Positions 21,812 through 34,221 of a DNA stretch of 64,000 nucleotides are shown one piece after another. The notes below the pieces were generated by a model. The model was not told the origin of the DNA. It did no database searches and was given only the letters and a program-made list of their open reading frames with translations. Source of the DNA: Medicago truncatula (lineage: Eukaryota; Streptophyta; Magnoliopsida; Fabales; Fabaceae); NCBI RefSeq assembly GCF_003473485.1, contig NC_053042.1, forward strand, positions 20,418,501-20,482,500, in the 5' to 3' direction. The translations under genes were made by a program, and so were the position numbers. Each line of letters starts with the position of its first letter. Within the stretch, counting starts at the first letter, position 1.

Positions 21812-24800
21812 AGAGGTATATCCTTGCCTCTCAACTTCTTAACCTCACAGTCTTCAATCCTCAACGGTAAGGTCTCAACTGTAAGGTTGTCTCTAACCTG
21901 CACATCATCTCTTGGAATAACATGCGAAGGATCCGCTACATACTTCCGAAGCTGCGACACATGAAACACATCATGCAAATTCGAAAGATTTGGTGGCAAA
22001 CCAACTCTATATGCCACTGTTCCAACCCTCTCTGAAATCTGATACAGACCAATGAACTTTGGAGTCAACTTCTTCGACTTCAATGCCCGACCTACACCCG
22101 TCATAGGAGTAACTCTCAGAAATACATGATCTCCCTCTTGAAACTCAAGGGCCTTCCTACGCTTGTCATGATAACTCTTCTGTCGACTTTGCGACGCTTT
22201 CATCTTCTCTCTGATCATCTTGACTTTCTCTGTAGTCTGATGAACCAAATCCGGTCCCAACACAACACTCTCTCCTGACTCAAACCAGCGTAAAGGAGTC
22301 CTGCACCTCCGACTATACAAAGCTTCGAACCGTGCCATACCAATACTCGAATGGTAACTGTTGTTGTATGTGAACTCATCAACGGTAGGTGACTATCCCA
22401 AGCTCCACCTTGTTCAAGCACGCACACTCTCAGTAAATCCTCCAGTGATTGGATCGTCCTCTCCGACTGACCATCTGTCTGAGGATGATAAGCCGAACTC
22501 AACCTCAACTTTGAACCCAAGGCATCTTGCAAACTCTTCCAAAATCTAGAAGTGAACCTCGGATCCCTATCCGACACAATACTCGACGGTACACCATGTA
22601 GCTTCACCATGTTATGAATATAAATCTCCGCCAACTGAGCTACCGGATAACTAATATTGATCGGAATAAAGTGCGCCGACTTTGTCAACCACAACCCATA
22701 TAGCATCATGCCCTCTCGGAGTGTTCGGTAAACTCGTCACAAAATCCATAGAAATGCTATCCCACTTCCACTCTGGCACATCCAACGGTGTCAACAACCC
22801 CGCAGGCTTCTGATGCTCAACCTTAGACTTCTGACAAGTCAAACATGCATACACAATTTGAGCAATATCCCGTTTCAACCCAGACCACCAAAACAGCGTC
22901 TTCAAATCATGATACATTTTCGTAGCTCCCAGATGAATACTTAAGCTATTCTTGTGACTTTCCTCTAAAATCAACTTTTTCAACTCGTCATTATCAGGAA
23001 TACAAATCCTTCCTCTGAACCTCAATACACCCTGATCATCAACCTTAAAGTCACTATCCTCAGTGCCATTACCAGCAACAATCAAATCAACAAACTTAAC
23101 ATCCACTTGTTGTGCTTCTCGGATACTATTCAAGAAATCACTATTAATCTTCAGCATCCCCAACTGTACACTCTGAGGTGTCAATTCACAGACAAGGCTC
23201 AAGTCTCTAAACTGCTCTAGTAAATCAAATTCTTTCACCATCAAAGCAGACATATGCAATGTCTTCCTGCTCAACGCATCTGCAACCACATTGGCTTTAC
23301 CCGGATGGTAATTCAAACCAAAATCATAATCCTTCAACAGCTCTAACCATCTCCTCTGCCTCATGTTTAATTCCTTCTGATCAAATAAATATTTTAGACT
23401 TTTATGATCACTAAATACTTCAAATCTGGAACCATACAAATAATGCCTCCAAATTTTCAAAACAAAAACCACCGCAGCCAACTCCAAATCATGAGTAGGA
23501 TAATTCTTTTCATGTATCCTCAACTGCCTAGAAGCATACGCTACCACCTTACCATCTTGCATCAAAACACCACCTAAGCCCAACTTAGACGCATCACAAT
23601 AAACAACAAAAGGTTCTTCCGGCTTCGGTAAGATCAAAATAGGAGCAGTTGTCAACCTTTGCTTCAATTCATTGAAAATACTCTCACACTGAGCATCCCA
23701 CACAAACGACTTACCCTTACAAGTCAACTGAGTCAACGGAAGTGCTAACTTCGAAAAACCCTCAATGAACCTGCGGTAATAACCAGCCAAACCCAAGAAA
23801 CTTCTGATTTCAGTCATTGACTTCGGAGTCTCCCATTGTGATATTGCATCAACTTTCGAAGGATCAACTGCAATACCACTACCAGAAATAATGTGGCCAA
23901 GGAAACTCACTTCACTTAACTAGAACTCACACTTTGACAACTTAGCATACAACTTCTTTTCTTTTAATATTTGCAATACTATCTTCAGATGTTCTTCATG
24001 CTCTTCTTCAGTCTTAGAATAAATCAAAATGTCACCAATAAACACAACCACGAATTTATCCAGGTAGGCATGGAAAATTCGGTTCATATACTCCATAAAC
24101 ACACCAGGCGCATGAGTAACAACGAAAGGCATCACCTTATATTCATAGTAACCATAACGTGTCCTAAAGGCCGTCTTCTGCATATCCTCATCCTTCACCT
24201 TAATCTGATGGTAACCTGACCTTAAGTCAATCTTACTGAAAACCTTTGCACCCACTAATTGATCCATTAAGTCGTCAATTCTCGGAAGTGGATACCTGTT
24301 CTTTATTGTAACTTTATTCAACTGATGATAGTCAATGCATAACCTCATAGTACCATCCTTCTTCTTAACCAACAACACCGGCGCTCCCCAAGGTGACACA
24401 CTTGGTCTTACAAACTTTTTATCAAGTAAGTCTTCCAACTGTTTCTTCAATTCAGCAAGTTCAGACGCCGACATACGATAAGGTGCCATCGACACCGGCT
24501 TCGTTCTTGGAACAAGGTCAATTGAAAATTCAACCTCTCTCTCTGGTGGCACATCTGGAATCTCATCCGGAAAAACATGAGGAAACTCATTCACAACTGG
24601 CAACCTGTCAATCATAGCTTGATTCTCTAACGACAAATATGCCTTTAAAGAAAACATAAGAATTCCGTCACGCTCCAACTGCTTCAACTGTTTTGTAGAT
24701 AGGAACTCTGCTCCACTCTCTTCTTCAGCAGAAGAAAAATGCACTGTCTTGCTAAAACAATTGATATGAACTCGGTTATACTCTAACAAGTTCATCCCAA

Positions 24801-26070
24801 AAATATCATCCATACCAGTCAACGGTAAACAAACTAAGTCGACTTCAAAGTCTCTACCAAACATAGACAACGGACACCTTAGGCAAACAAGAGAAGTAGT
24901 TACTGAACCCTTAGCTGGAGTTTCAACAACCATTTCTCCTTTCATATCAGATACAACCATACCCAACTTATAAGCACATTCAATAACAATGAAACAATGA
25001 GTAGCACCAGTATCTATAATAGCAGTTAAAGGAGTACTATTAAAGAAACAAGTACCTCTAATAAGTCGATCCTCACTAGTGGTTTGCGTACCAGTCAGAG
25101 CAAACACTTTACCACTGGTCATAACCTTCTTCGGTTGAGTACACTGCGAACTAATATGACCTTCCTCATTGTAGTTATAACAAACAATGTCTCCCCGCTT
25201 ACAATCAGCTAGTGTGTGTCCTTTCTGACCACACCTGAAGCATTTCTTCTCATCTCTATCACAGACATTACTCTTGTGGCCTTTTTCACCACACTTGAAG
25301 CAAACAATCTCGGTAGAAGCATCTCTCCTCTTAGGCCTCCTCTCATCATTCAACCTCTGCTTACCCTTGTCAGCAGGAGCACTATATGGTTTAGGACGAC
25401 TCTGTTGTCCCTTACCTCTGCGTTCACTCATCACCTTGTAATGAGCCTTAGTATCCTCTTCATAGATCTTACAGCTGCTTACCAACTCAGAAAAGTTTCT
25501 AATCTTCTGATAGCCAATGGCTCTCTTGATGTCAGCTCTCAAGCCATTCTCAAACTTGATACACTTGGAGAACTCAGCTGTCTCCGCAGTATAGTGGGGG
25601 TAGAACTTAGCAACTTCCACAAACTTCGCAGCATATTCTGTAACAGACATATCCCCCTGCTTCAGCTCCAGAAACTCAATCTCCTTCTTACCTCGGACAT
25701 CCTCCGGGAAGTACCTATTCAGGAATTCTCTCCTGAACATAGCCCAAGTCACCACAGCTCCATCCTGTTCCAGCACAGGTAACAAACGTACCCACCAGTC
25801 ATCAGCTTCCTCAGCTAACATGTGCGTCCCAAACCACACCTTTTGCACTTCAGTACATTGCATAACCCTGAAAATCCTTTCAACTTCCTTAAGCCACTTC
25901 TGGGCACCATCAGGATCATACCTTCCTTTGAAAGTTGGTGGATGATTTCTCAGGAAAGTGTCCAACATCCTAACACCATCGTTACCAGCACCAGCATTCG
26001 GTTGCTGTTGTACAGCTTGAGTTACAACCTCAAGTGCAGCAGCAATAGCAACATCATTACGACCAGCCAT
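21733..26070 (-). pseudogene. gag-pol of the Tekay-like element (stop, two frameshifts, mutated RT site)
   Basis: Starts at the ATG at 26070. Gag is followed by zinc knuckles [28 protein letters not shown] and a third, CYNYNEEGH, in which one Cys is lost. Protease: [22 protein letters not shown]; the catalytic box reads FIGDILIYS where xxDD is expected, so one catalytic Asp is Gly. An amber stop at 23917-23919 replaces a Trp just before the LGHIIS motif. RNase [12 protein letters not shown]. Integrase has the His/Cys finger ([16 protein letters not shown]), then Asp in SDRDPRF and Glu in DGQSER. Frameshifts lie near 22700 (around VVVDK) and near 22330. The C-terminal chromodomain expected after KDIPLVK is absent; the last 24 or so residues are encoded by LTR sequence. 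Confidence 0.94.
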
Positions 26071-26183
26071 CTCAAAGTTCTACATAAGAAACAACAATTC
26101 AGAACAACAACAAAGACAACATTAGAGTTGACACTCTATCCTAGGTGGCTCAACACGACTCTACTAGTTGGCCGGACGGACCG

Positions 26184-26199
26184 ACCTGCTCTGATACCA
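26184..26199 (-). other. Primer-binding site, initiator tRNA-Met type
   Basis: On minus, just after the 5' LTR end at 26202, the sequence reads TGGTATCAGAGCAGGT. This is the standard complement of the 3' end of tRNA-iMet, used for minus-strand priming by most plant Gypsy and Copia elements. Two bases separate it from the LTR. Confidence 0.92.
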
Positions 26200-26201
26200 A
26201 T

Positions 26202-28174
26202 TGTAACACCCCGTTACCCAAAATCAATTAAATAATAATTAAACATACATCAGAGTAAATCCCAAACGGGCATGTCACACTACATTTTCAAAATTTCTGA
26301 AATAGAATATAAAAACTATTTAATAAACATCCTTCAAAATCATCATTAATTTGCAGCGGAATATTTGCATCAAAAGCAACAACGACAACTGTTTAATTCT
26401 CCATAAATAAATCTCGGCATAAAAACCTCATCAACATAAATTCAACAACCAATAAAGGGCTACATCATTAAGTTTCAAAATTTGATACATAGGAATGAAA
26501 ATAAGCAGTTAAATCCCATCCCGTACGTATCAGAGCCCTAGACACTTGAGCCACCACCTACTACTCAGGATCACCTGCAAGTTACCCATAGGAAGGGCAA
26601 CATTTTCAAGCAGAAGGGGTGAGATTCACAATAATAAATATAGATAATAATTCATCAAATGAATCTAACACCCTAACATAGTTATAATTCACCAATATAT
26701 AAATATATCATCATTAACAACATCAACAACAAATGGTATTTATAACCAACAACATCGACTCATGCAACTACTCAACGACTCCACTAAGACCCCTCAACAA
26801 TGCACATGCATGTGGTACCAATTTACAGGGCAGTAGCCCTCACCGGATATTGAATGGTTAAAGCATTCATTCAGGGCATAAGCCCTCAGCGCTTTGAACA
26901 ATAAGTGTTCCAGGACATGAGTCCTCCCGCTTTGAACGACAAGGCGTTCCAGGGCCAGAGCCCTCCCGCTTTTATGCTTATGCAACTGACTCCAATTGTG
27001 TATATCTACATACAACTTCAAAAAATGCATATATGTATATATGACTCACGACCCACAATCCAAGAACATGTATGATTTAATTAAATAAGCATACATCACG
27101 GTCAACAACAGGTCATCATAATCAATCCAACAGTCCAGAAAATACATAATTAAGCATAACTATGCTCATACATTCAAGTTCATTCAACATTATTCAATTA
27201 ACTAACAAACAGCTTCAGAACTGGGCAACTCGCCTCGCGAGTGCATCTACTCGCTATGGCGAGCACAAGAAAACGGGCTGCTCGCCACGGCGTACTCAAA
27301 ACAGGTGCTCTCGGGAGTTTTGACATTTTTCTCACGAAATCTTCATTTTTAAGTTCCCTATTCATCTTTTTAATCTGAAAATTATCCCAGACCTCTCTAA
27401 AATCATCTAGGCACCTAAAACTATCCATATTACAGCTTATAACAACAATTCAAAAATCATGTTTTTCTCACGGGTACTCGCCATGGCGAGTTGGCTTGCT
27501 CGCGGGGCGAGCTATGAACATTGCTCACTCACGATGCGGAAAAGTCCACTCGCCTAGGCGAGCGATGAATGTCAGCACGACCAGAATGCAGGTTTTTTCC
27601 CAAAAATCCAATTTTCTCACTTTTACTCCCCAAATTGGTTTACAGATGTGAAATAACTTGTTGTATGCACTCAGAACCTATTTCTAACATCAGAACAACA
27701 ATTCCTACACCCAAAATCCAATAATTCACCATAAATCTAAAATTCCCAATTCTAACACAAATCTGTTAAAATCAAAATCAGAATTAACCATCTACACTAT
27801 TGAAGTAAACCTCACCCTTACCTTAGTTTTGCAGAAAAAAAATGCACAACAATTGATTCTCTTGGCTCTACTTGCTCTTCTCTCCCTTTTCTCCCAAAAG
27901 CTTGGTTGTATGTAAAAACGTTTCTCTGACTTCTCTTTTCTTAACTCCCAAAATAATAACTCCCCTTTATTTCATTTACTGCCCTTAAATTCTATTAATT
28001 CTAATTAACTCCCCAAACTCCAAATTAATATTAATTTCCCACTTATTCTAATTATTATTAAAATAAACTATATAATAAATAATACACACCACATAAATCA
28101 CAAATATTATTTAAAATCATTTAAAAGACCCTAAATAAATCAAAAATAAATAAAATAACAACTAGGGCGTTACA
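26202..28174 (-). repeat. 5' LTR of the Tekay-like element, full length (1973 bp)
   Basis: Ends TGTAACGCCCTAG at the 28174 side and GGGTAACGGGGTGTTACA at the 26202 side (minus strand). It includes the 230-bp U3 start, 27944-28174, that is missing from the other LTR. The GC-palindrome cluster is at about 27231-27565. Confidence 0.95.
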
Positions 28175-28179
28175 CAGAG

Positions 28180-29333
28180 ATCATTCACTACAACCCTAAA
28201 GACTTTGATTTTTGAAAAAAGAATTCATTTCCATTTCGTGATCAGGTGAAATAACAACAAAATTAAAAATCAATAACCAAAAGCAAAATTACATGAACTA
28301 AAACCAAAAGATGCTATATTTTCAAGGGCTAAATGACAATGCAACTAATTTACATTGTCATTCTCTAAATGACAATGTTGTCATGAATGTAAGCTCAAAT
28401 ATTTTGTAATTATTTTCTAGTATTTAGAATTTGAAACACATGAAGTCCAAAATCCGACGCAGTCAGTACATGTACATCGGTGGTTGTTTGATCGAGATAG
28501 GTCTAACTCCAAATGTAAGTACAGAAACCATTTCCCAAGCAAAATGGTTTTAAAACCAAATCTACGAGATACCTAAGCTATATTTGTTACCTAACCTATG
28601 AGAATAGAGTCAAATAGAACTTATGAAACCATTTCAAAACCTATAATCAATCAACATTTCCTAATGTGTTCTAAACCTATAATCAATTTCAATTCAGCTA
28701 ATGTTTCAAATCAAACTCTGTCAATCGTATAACTATTTATGTGAGTTGATTTTCCCCAAATCGAAATTAAACTTTCAATTTGAGATGATTTTCCCCAATT
28801 CGAAATTAAACTATCAATTAGGGTTACACAAATGCAATTACTTTCCAAACTAAACAAAACCATTTCTAAAACTAAAAAAATTCGAAATTAACTAACATTT
28901 CCAAATTTAAAGCACAAGATAAACTTTCAAAACTATTTGAGCAAGAAATCATATATGATAAGTTCGAACCTGTTTTGTTTTCATCATTTTTGTTGTTTGT
29001 TTCGTTTGAATGGTGATGAACTCTGTGATGGCGATGAATGCTTCAGTGACGGTGGTTTTGAAATGCTTCAGTGACGGTGATGTTGAATGCTTCAGTGACG
29101 GTGGTTATGAAATGACGGTGGTTCTAACACAGCGACGGCGGCCATGCAACTAATCGGCGACGGCGAGGGTGAGCGATTCGTTTCGTTTTGTTTTGAGCGA
29201 TTCGTTTTCGTTTCTTTTCGTTTCGTTTCGTTTCTGGTTTCTTTTGTTTATGGGGAGAAATGACGGCGAACACAGCGACTGTGGTGGCGATGAACACAGC
29301 GACCGGCGAAATGGGTTGAGGTGTAGGAAGCAA
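28180..29333. other. Inner MULE right arm
   Basis: AT-rich with AAACCATT words, then a GC-richer subterminal zone. A tandem repeat of about 27 bp (AATGCTTCAGTGACGGTG, three copies) lies at about 29037-29105. A TTTCG-rich run is at 29176-29240. The right TIR begins near 29334. No gene is seen. Confidence 0.55.
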
Positions 29334-29387
29334 TTATGCACGGTGCATAAGGAAATCCTTATGCACCATAACCACACCCCTAATATC

Positions 29388-29987
29388 ATACCATTGGAGA
29401 AGAAGGAAGAAGTCACGTGATGTCATTTTTTTTCCATCCTGCCGTTGCCAGAATAATTTCCTTTTGTTTAAAAAACAAGTGAAATGTGATTGTGGTGAAA
29501 TGTGATTGTGATTTTAAAAAACAATAAACCAAAATATTGATAAACACTAATCTTCTACACATAATTGTTCTTTCAATACAGGGCAATTGATCAATATGCA
29601 CAACAAATAAAATAATCAATTGAATTTAAACTTAATTATTCAACATTTAGATCTAAACCGGTAAGTATAAATTCAAATTTGAAATGAGAAGAGTACCTTA
29701 AAGGAATGTGTAAATTTGCATGTACAAAGTTGTATCTTCTCTAGCGGTGTAGATCGACTCCGGTGGCGTAAAAGTCGCCGGCGAGTATGACTGACGAAAC
29801 GACGGTGACAACTGAGAAGAGACAACTCAGGCGAGCTTTTGTGATATGGTTGTGGTTGTGTTCTCGTTGTTTTTGAAAGGATCGCCGCCGTTAACGGTGG
29901 CCGGCGATGGTGAGTATGAAAGCTAAGGTCTTTGATCGGAGTGGAGAGAGGAAAATGTATTACGATTGCGAAGATGTATCGTTTTTG
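29388..29987. other. Outer MULE right arm
   Basis: Resumes the outer element after the inner TSD. AT-rich at first, then GC-rich with CGCCGG words (29745-29920), as in MULE subterminal regions. No gene is seen. Confidence 0.5.
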
Positions 29988-30149
29988 GGGGAGTTATGAG
30001 TTTGGGTTGAGTGTGGAGAGGTGTAGGTGCTCTCTTGCTTAGGTGGAGTAGATCCAATCCATTGCTTTGATCCTAAGGTAAAAAAAAAAGCATCTTTTGC
30101 TCCCTCATATCATGAGGGACCTATTGGCTCCCTCATGTTAGACTTCACC
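29988..30149 (-). repeat. Right TIR of the outer MULE
   Basis: About 162 bp, reverse-complementary to 148-342. It keeps the same 9-bp-arm hairpin (CATGAGGGA / TCCCTCATG) near the terminus and the block GGATTGGATCTACTCCACCT. Confidence 0.9.
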
Positions 30150-30158
30150 GTATATACA

Positions 30159-32851
30159 TATGTAACAGTTCACACTATTAAGCTACTAGTCAATTTTTCA
30201 CTTTTACTAATCACAATTTCGCAAAGCCAAGCCACGCGTGTGCTTCACTGACAGAAAGAGATACTCACCCTGAATTGTCACAGGAAATATAAACACACTA
30301 TATATAAATACTTTTTTTTTTTTTTTGAATAAACACTGTATATAAATACTTTTAAAAACTACATTTTTCAAAAAAAACTTTTTGAGATTTTAATATTCTT
30401 TCTTTATTGTTTGCTTTTACTGTGCATGCATGCATGTCTCAATAAATATATACAAGTACACCCATTATTTATTGTTGGCTAAAAATTATTCAATACTTCA
30501 CTGCAGTTTCAGATTCGGGACAAATGCCAAATGCCAACTTCGATTATTGATTGAAGTTTAGTACTCTATTGAGCTTCCCCCGTTTATTTTCTTATTCTTT
30601 ACTGCTGAGAATCAGCTTCTTGATTACCAGTTGACTGTATTAATTGCCTCTCCACAATGTTCCACAAATTGAATGTTAACTCTTCGAGTTTACCGAATTT
30701 ACGGTTTTAGAGCTTGTAGAATTCAATGGTCACCTACCGATTCACGCACCAAGCCCAAAGAATACTGGGCGTGAGGGGGGTGTATAAGACTCTTGATAAG
30801 AGTTTATATAGAGGAAGCAATCCTCACCTTATGAACTGGTTTTTAACGATGAGTTAGGCCTCCAATTTTAACACCACAATCGTGTTACCTAGAAATTTAC
30901 TAGTTTATTTTTTAGATAGTTTTATTAACAACTTTAGGAACTTGTGAAACTTGCTTTTTTGGATGGTTTTATGGATGACTTAAACTTAGGGATTTATGAA
31001 ACTTATGATTTCGTGCATTAATTTTTGTATTTTGATGTTAAGTTTTGTGCATTAATTTTTGTATTTTGATGTTAAGTTGAGCATAACATTTTATTATGGT
31101 AGTTTAATATAATTTGTCTTTGTAATTATGTCATATTTTACACTATTGATCTATTTACAATATTATATTAGCTTATGTATGTCATGCATATAATAATTTT
31201 ATATAATTTTAATTTTAGTTAAACTCGTACGAGTTCTCGAATCAAATTTACGAGTTAAATTTATCTAAACAAAACGAATTGAGATAGACTCTCGAGTTGC
31301 AAAACCTTGCTCTTCATGTTTGAGCTATAAAAACTGATAGGTGTTCTACAATCAACATAGTAACAAATTAAAGTAACACCTAAGAGGTGTATTATTTATT
31401 ACTACTAACAATGAATTCTTGATTTGTTTTTGGTACAAGGATTCTTGATTTTAATAAACCACAAAGTTTATTGCTATGATCTCAATTGAGTAGTACATAT
31501 ATCATTCAATTTCATTAGTCTCAAATTCGAATATATGTATTCTTTAAAATAGCCTCCTTAAAATTCTCAAGATAGGGCTTTATTATTGATTTAGTTCTCT
31601 CTATCTCTTGCAGGAGTTGGTTTTCATAATGTTATTTATAATTTGAAATTTAGAATAATATAAAATTATTTAGGGAAGTGCTAATTTCTTTGTAAAAATT
31701 TGTAAGTCTTTTTTAATCATAAATAAAAGAGTAGAAAATATATAGAAGTGGGTATTAATTAGGGAGCTCTTAGAACTAGGGCAGATCAAGGACTATTTTT
31801 ATTTTATTTTTCTAAAATAACAGTTTACAATAAAAATGTATAATGAAATTAAAGACTATCAACTATTTCAAAAATAATAGTGTCAGTGTTACCACACTTT
31901 ATAACATTAAAACAATATGGTGGTTCCATGTTACATCTAAGGGTGTACATGGGTTGGTCTACACAAACAATCCGGTCAAATCCGTCTAAAAAATTCAAAA
32001 AAAATGGGTTGGATCGAATAATTGGGTGAATATGATTTCTAAAAATCAGATCAAAACTTAAAAAACTCACGGTCAAAAATGCTAACATTTTTTATTTTTA
32101 TTTTCATTGGGAAGAGGGAAAATACCAAAGATTTTGGGTCATAAACCAAATTATATTTGCAAAACTGACACAACACACCCTATATATTGAAAATCAAAAC
32201 ATGTTAGAGTTAAAAATTAAGATATTGCACTTTTTTGTTATTTTGATGTTAATGAAATTTTCTGTGATGCAACTTTTATTGCAAGTATTTTAATTTACGA
32301 AGGATTTTATTATTTGATTCTATCATTTATTATTTTATGATGCTAATTTAAAAACAGTGAAAATAAGGTACATAATTTTTTTAAGAAAATAAAAATGTAG
32401 AGCAATTTTTATGAAAAACTAAGAGAACTCGTCATTTAGTCATTTAATATTAAAGAAATAAAAAAATAATTTCCGTAACCCATTATCCAATGGTATAACA
32501 TGTAAATATTTTACATCACATAAACCGGAGCATCCGATATAATTTGAATTTTAGGTTTGGTCAAACTCTTATTTTCTTCTTATTCAACTTAACCTATAAA
32601 AATATAGCTGCTTGATAAAGGAGTAAACTGAGTGGTTTCCCCATCACAATGGAAAGTATGCCGGTTTTATCAAATAAATAAAATATTGTATCCTTAAAGG
32701 AAAGTATGTCGGATTTAAGTTTGTATTTATCGATTTTTTGAACAAGTTGTTTATAAAAGTTGATGGTGAGAAAACCACAATGGACAGGGGGTGAATTGTT
32801 TTTTTTTTCTAAAACTTTTCTAAGTGTTAATAAAAACAATTCAGAGTTTGA
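30159..32851. other. Intergenic AT-rich DNA with repeat remnants
   Basis: No coding region is supported. A piece at about 30750-30880 (CCAAGCCCAAAGAATACTGG, GGCGTGAGGGGGGTGTATAA, 'gcaatcctcacctta') resembles the promoter part of LTR/TRIM-type repeats. A 40-bp tandem phrase ('gtgcattaatttttgtattttgatgttaag') is doubled at about 31013-31077. A stretch at 31930-32090 ('aagggtgtacatgggttgg') looks like the end of an hAT-type element. Confidence 0.4.
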
Positions 32852-32854
32852 TTA

Positions 32855-33000
32855 CACTACTAAAAAAATAAAAATTAGTGAGGGAAAACATGAAATCCCT
32901 CTCTAATTCCGTCACTAAATTTTGCGACCAAGGAATTTGTGAGAAATTTCATTTTTTCCGTCACTAATTTTCCTCGCTAATTTTACTTTTTCTAGTAGTG
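32855..33000. mobile_element. CACTA-type MITE, 146 bp
   Basis: Begins CACTACTAAAAAAATAAAAA and ends TTTTACTTTTTCTAGTAGTG, an inverted repeat of about 30 bp. The 3-bp TSD TTA is at 32852-32854 and 33001-33003. CACTA termini plus a 3-bp TSD define the CACTA (En/Spm) superfamily. There is no coding capacity, so it would need a helper transposase. The interior repeats 'ccgtcactaa' motifs. Confidence 0.88.
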
Positions 33001-33003
33001 TTA

Positions 33004-34073
33004 GAATAAGAGTTCTTATTAGAGTCTGAAAGAGAGTTATGCAGCAAAATTAAATTAAACAGATAGAGAAGTTAGAAAGAGACAACATAGTCAAATTATA
33101 TTGTCTCCAAACTTGCCTTGCCCTCCAATGTCTTCAACTACTATCTTCGCCCATTCTTTCTTTATATTTTTCTGGGTTTACAAGTTGATTACATTAACAT
33201 ATGACTTACACATCTATTTATAGATGTTATGAAATATTAGATTCGCTAAGAGAATAATGCTTACTTTGCGAATCTTGCTTCAAAGGGATGGAAAAATCAG
33301 TTGTTTTCAAATATTTTCCTTGGGCCTCATTTTCTCACTTAGTAAACCATTTGTTCTTAGCGAACCACCTTTGGGTTTTTCTTATAGAATCCTCTGCTTA
33401 GGCTCGCTTCACCTTGCCATGCATGCTTAGAAAATCATGATTGTCTCCAGATATCGTTATAAGGCTCTAGCATAACTCTGACATGTGTGCTTGTTTTGCT
33501 TTATTTCAAATTGGGGCACTCACTGTATTAAACCTATAGAATTGTATAAAAACCGAACAGTTTTTATTATAGATTTCTTACAAAACAAGTCGATAAGTGC
33601 TATGTAATATAACAATATTTGACACTTATCACTGCCACCCATGTATTCTTCTCCTGCCCTATTCATATCCTATCTCCTTTTATTGCTCTGTGCAACTCGT
33701 TTTTGTTTTGGAAAAAATATGTTATCAAATGTAAAATATATTGGTCCTAGAAGTAGTATAGAGTTATCTAATTGTACCTAATAATATCTCCTTCGTACTT
33801 GGTATTTGGAATCAATAAATTTGTTAGTTCTCTCGTAGAAATGCATCCCTTATTCTAATACTATGGTATATTATTTCGGGTTAGGTTGGAGGCTAATCCT
33901 AAGATTTAAAGGCCTAAAAAGGTGCTTGGTTCCCATATGGATCATCAATACTAGTATGAGGCTACGAAAAAAGGGACCTGAAGTCAATAAGGGCCATATA
34001 ATGATAATTACAAAGTAACTTAGACAACACGGCGAGAAAAATACAACCACACAACAACATATTTATGCTAATT
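33004..34073. other. Degenerate repeat sequence around the CACTA MITE
   Basis: No gene is seen. 'caggggGTGAATTG' at about 32785 and the CT-rich stretch at 33095-33240 resemble parts of Copia-type LTRs. If so, the MITE inserted into an old LTR. This is weak. Confidence 0.3.
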
Positions 34074-34085
34074 AATGTTGAAATC

Positions 34086-34221
34086 GTTCCCTTGAACATA
34101 ACTCAATTGGCAGGGACATGCATTAGTATATGTAGGGGCCGAAGTTTAAACTCCGGACACCCCACTTATTCACCTTAAAAAAGGTGAATTCTAGCCACTA
34201 AACTACTTGACAAAAAAAAAA
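34086..34221 (+). mobile_element. tRNA-derived SINE with 12-bp TSD
   Basis: The head contains an A-box-like AACTCAATTGGCAGGGAC and a degenerate B box (CCGAAGTTTAAACTCCGG, from GGTTCGAACCC). The middle has the block CCCCACTTATTCACCTT and a small hairpin, AAGGTGAA. The tail is an A run at 34212-34223. The perfect direct repeat AATGTTGAAATC flanks it at 34074-34085 and 34222-34233. SINEs are Pol III transcripts moved by LINE enzymes. A second A-rich run follows at about 34254. Confidence 0.85.

Larger units (their letters stand above)
20067..28174 (-). mobile_element. Ty3/Gypsy LTR retrotransposon, Tekay/Del-like chromovirus, nested in the inner MULE (8.1 kb)
   Basis: Outer ends are TGTAAC..GTTACA, with a perfect 5-bp TSD CAGAG at 20062-20066 and 28175-28179. 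Transcription runs on the minus strand. The 5' LTR is 26202-28174 (1973 bp), the tRNA-iMet primer site follows it, then gag-pol 26070-21733, then a 3' LTR truncated at its start (20067 to about 21811). In the first 300 bp the LTRs differ at about seven positions, so the insertion is fairly young. The full U3 survives in the 5' LTR while the 3' LTR lacks about 230 bp, so the deletion must have happened after integration. Confidence 0.95.
9126..29377. mobile_element. Second Mutator-like element (inner MULE) nested in the outer one, about 20.25 kb
   Basis: The ends share GTTATGGTGCATAAG in inverted orientation (9134-9148 and 29359-29373, reverse complement). The flanking 10-bp direct repeat CCCTAATATC is at 9116-9125 and 29378-29387. 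A 9-bp TSD with the terminal base assigned to the element is equally possible. After subtracting the Gypsy insertion the element is about 12.1 kb. It carries a spliced transposase on plus, a convergent ULP1-like gene on minus, and a diterpene-synthase fragment. TIR similarity is short (about 45 bp) but ends in perfect hairpins at both sides. Confidence 0.85.
148..30149. mobile_element. Giant Mutator-like element (outer MULE), about 30.0 kb including nested insertions
   Basis: The element starts GGTGCAGTCTAACATGAGGG at 148. The reverse complement of its right end starts GGTGAAGTCTAACATGAGGG at 30149. It is flanked by a perfect 9-bp duplication, GTATATACA, at 139-147 and 30150-30158; 9-11 bp is the size known for Mutator elements. 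Removing the inner MULE leaves about 9.75 kb of its own sequence. Its cargo is a mudrA/FAR1-type transposase (904-2543, broken), a B3-domain gene (2654-3180, minus) and a decayed ULP1-like gene (about 6229-8503, plus). TIRs, TSD and transposase are all seen directly; membership of the Mutator superfamily follows from these. Because the transposase is broken, any movement today would need a helper from elsewhere. Confidence 0.93.

Noticed and set aside
29037..29105. Repeats at 29037-29105 considered as a CRISPR-like array
   Set aside because: Units are adjacent tandem copies without spacers, in a plant transposon.
30750..30880. Considered as a Cassandra-type TRIM with 5S rRNA promoter
   Set aside because: Only the general 'gcaatcctcacctta' type text is recognisable; no 5S-like segment, paired LTR or TSD was found.
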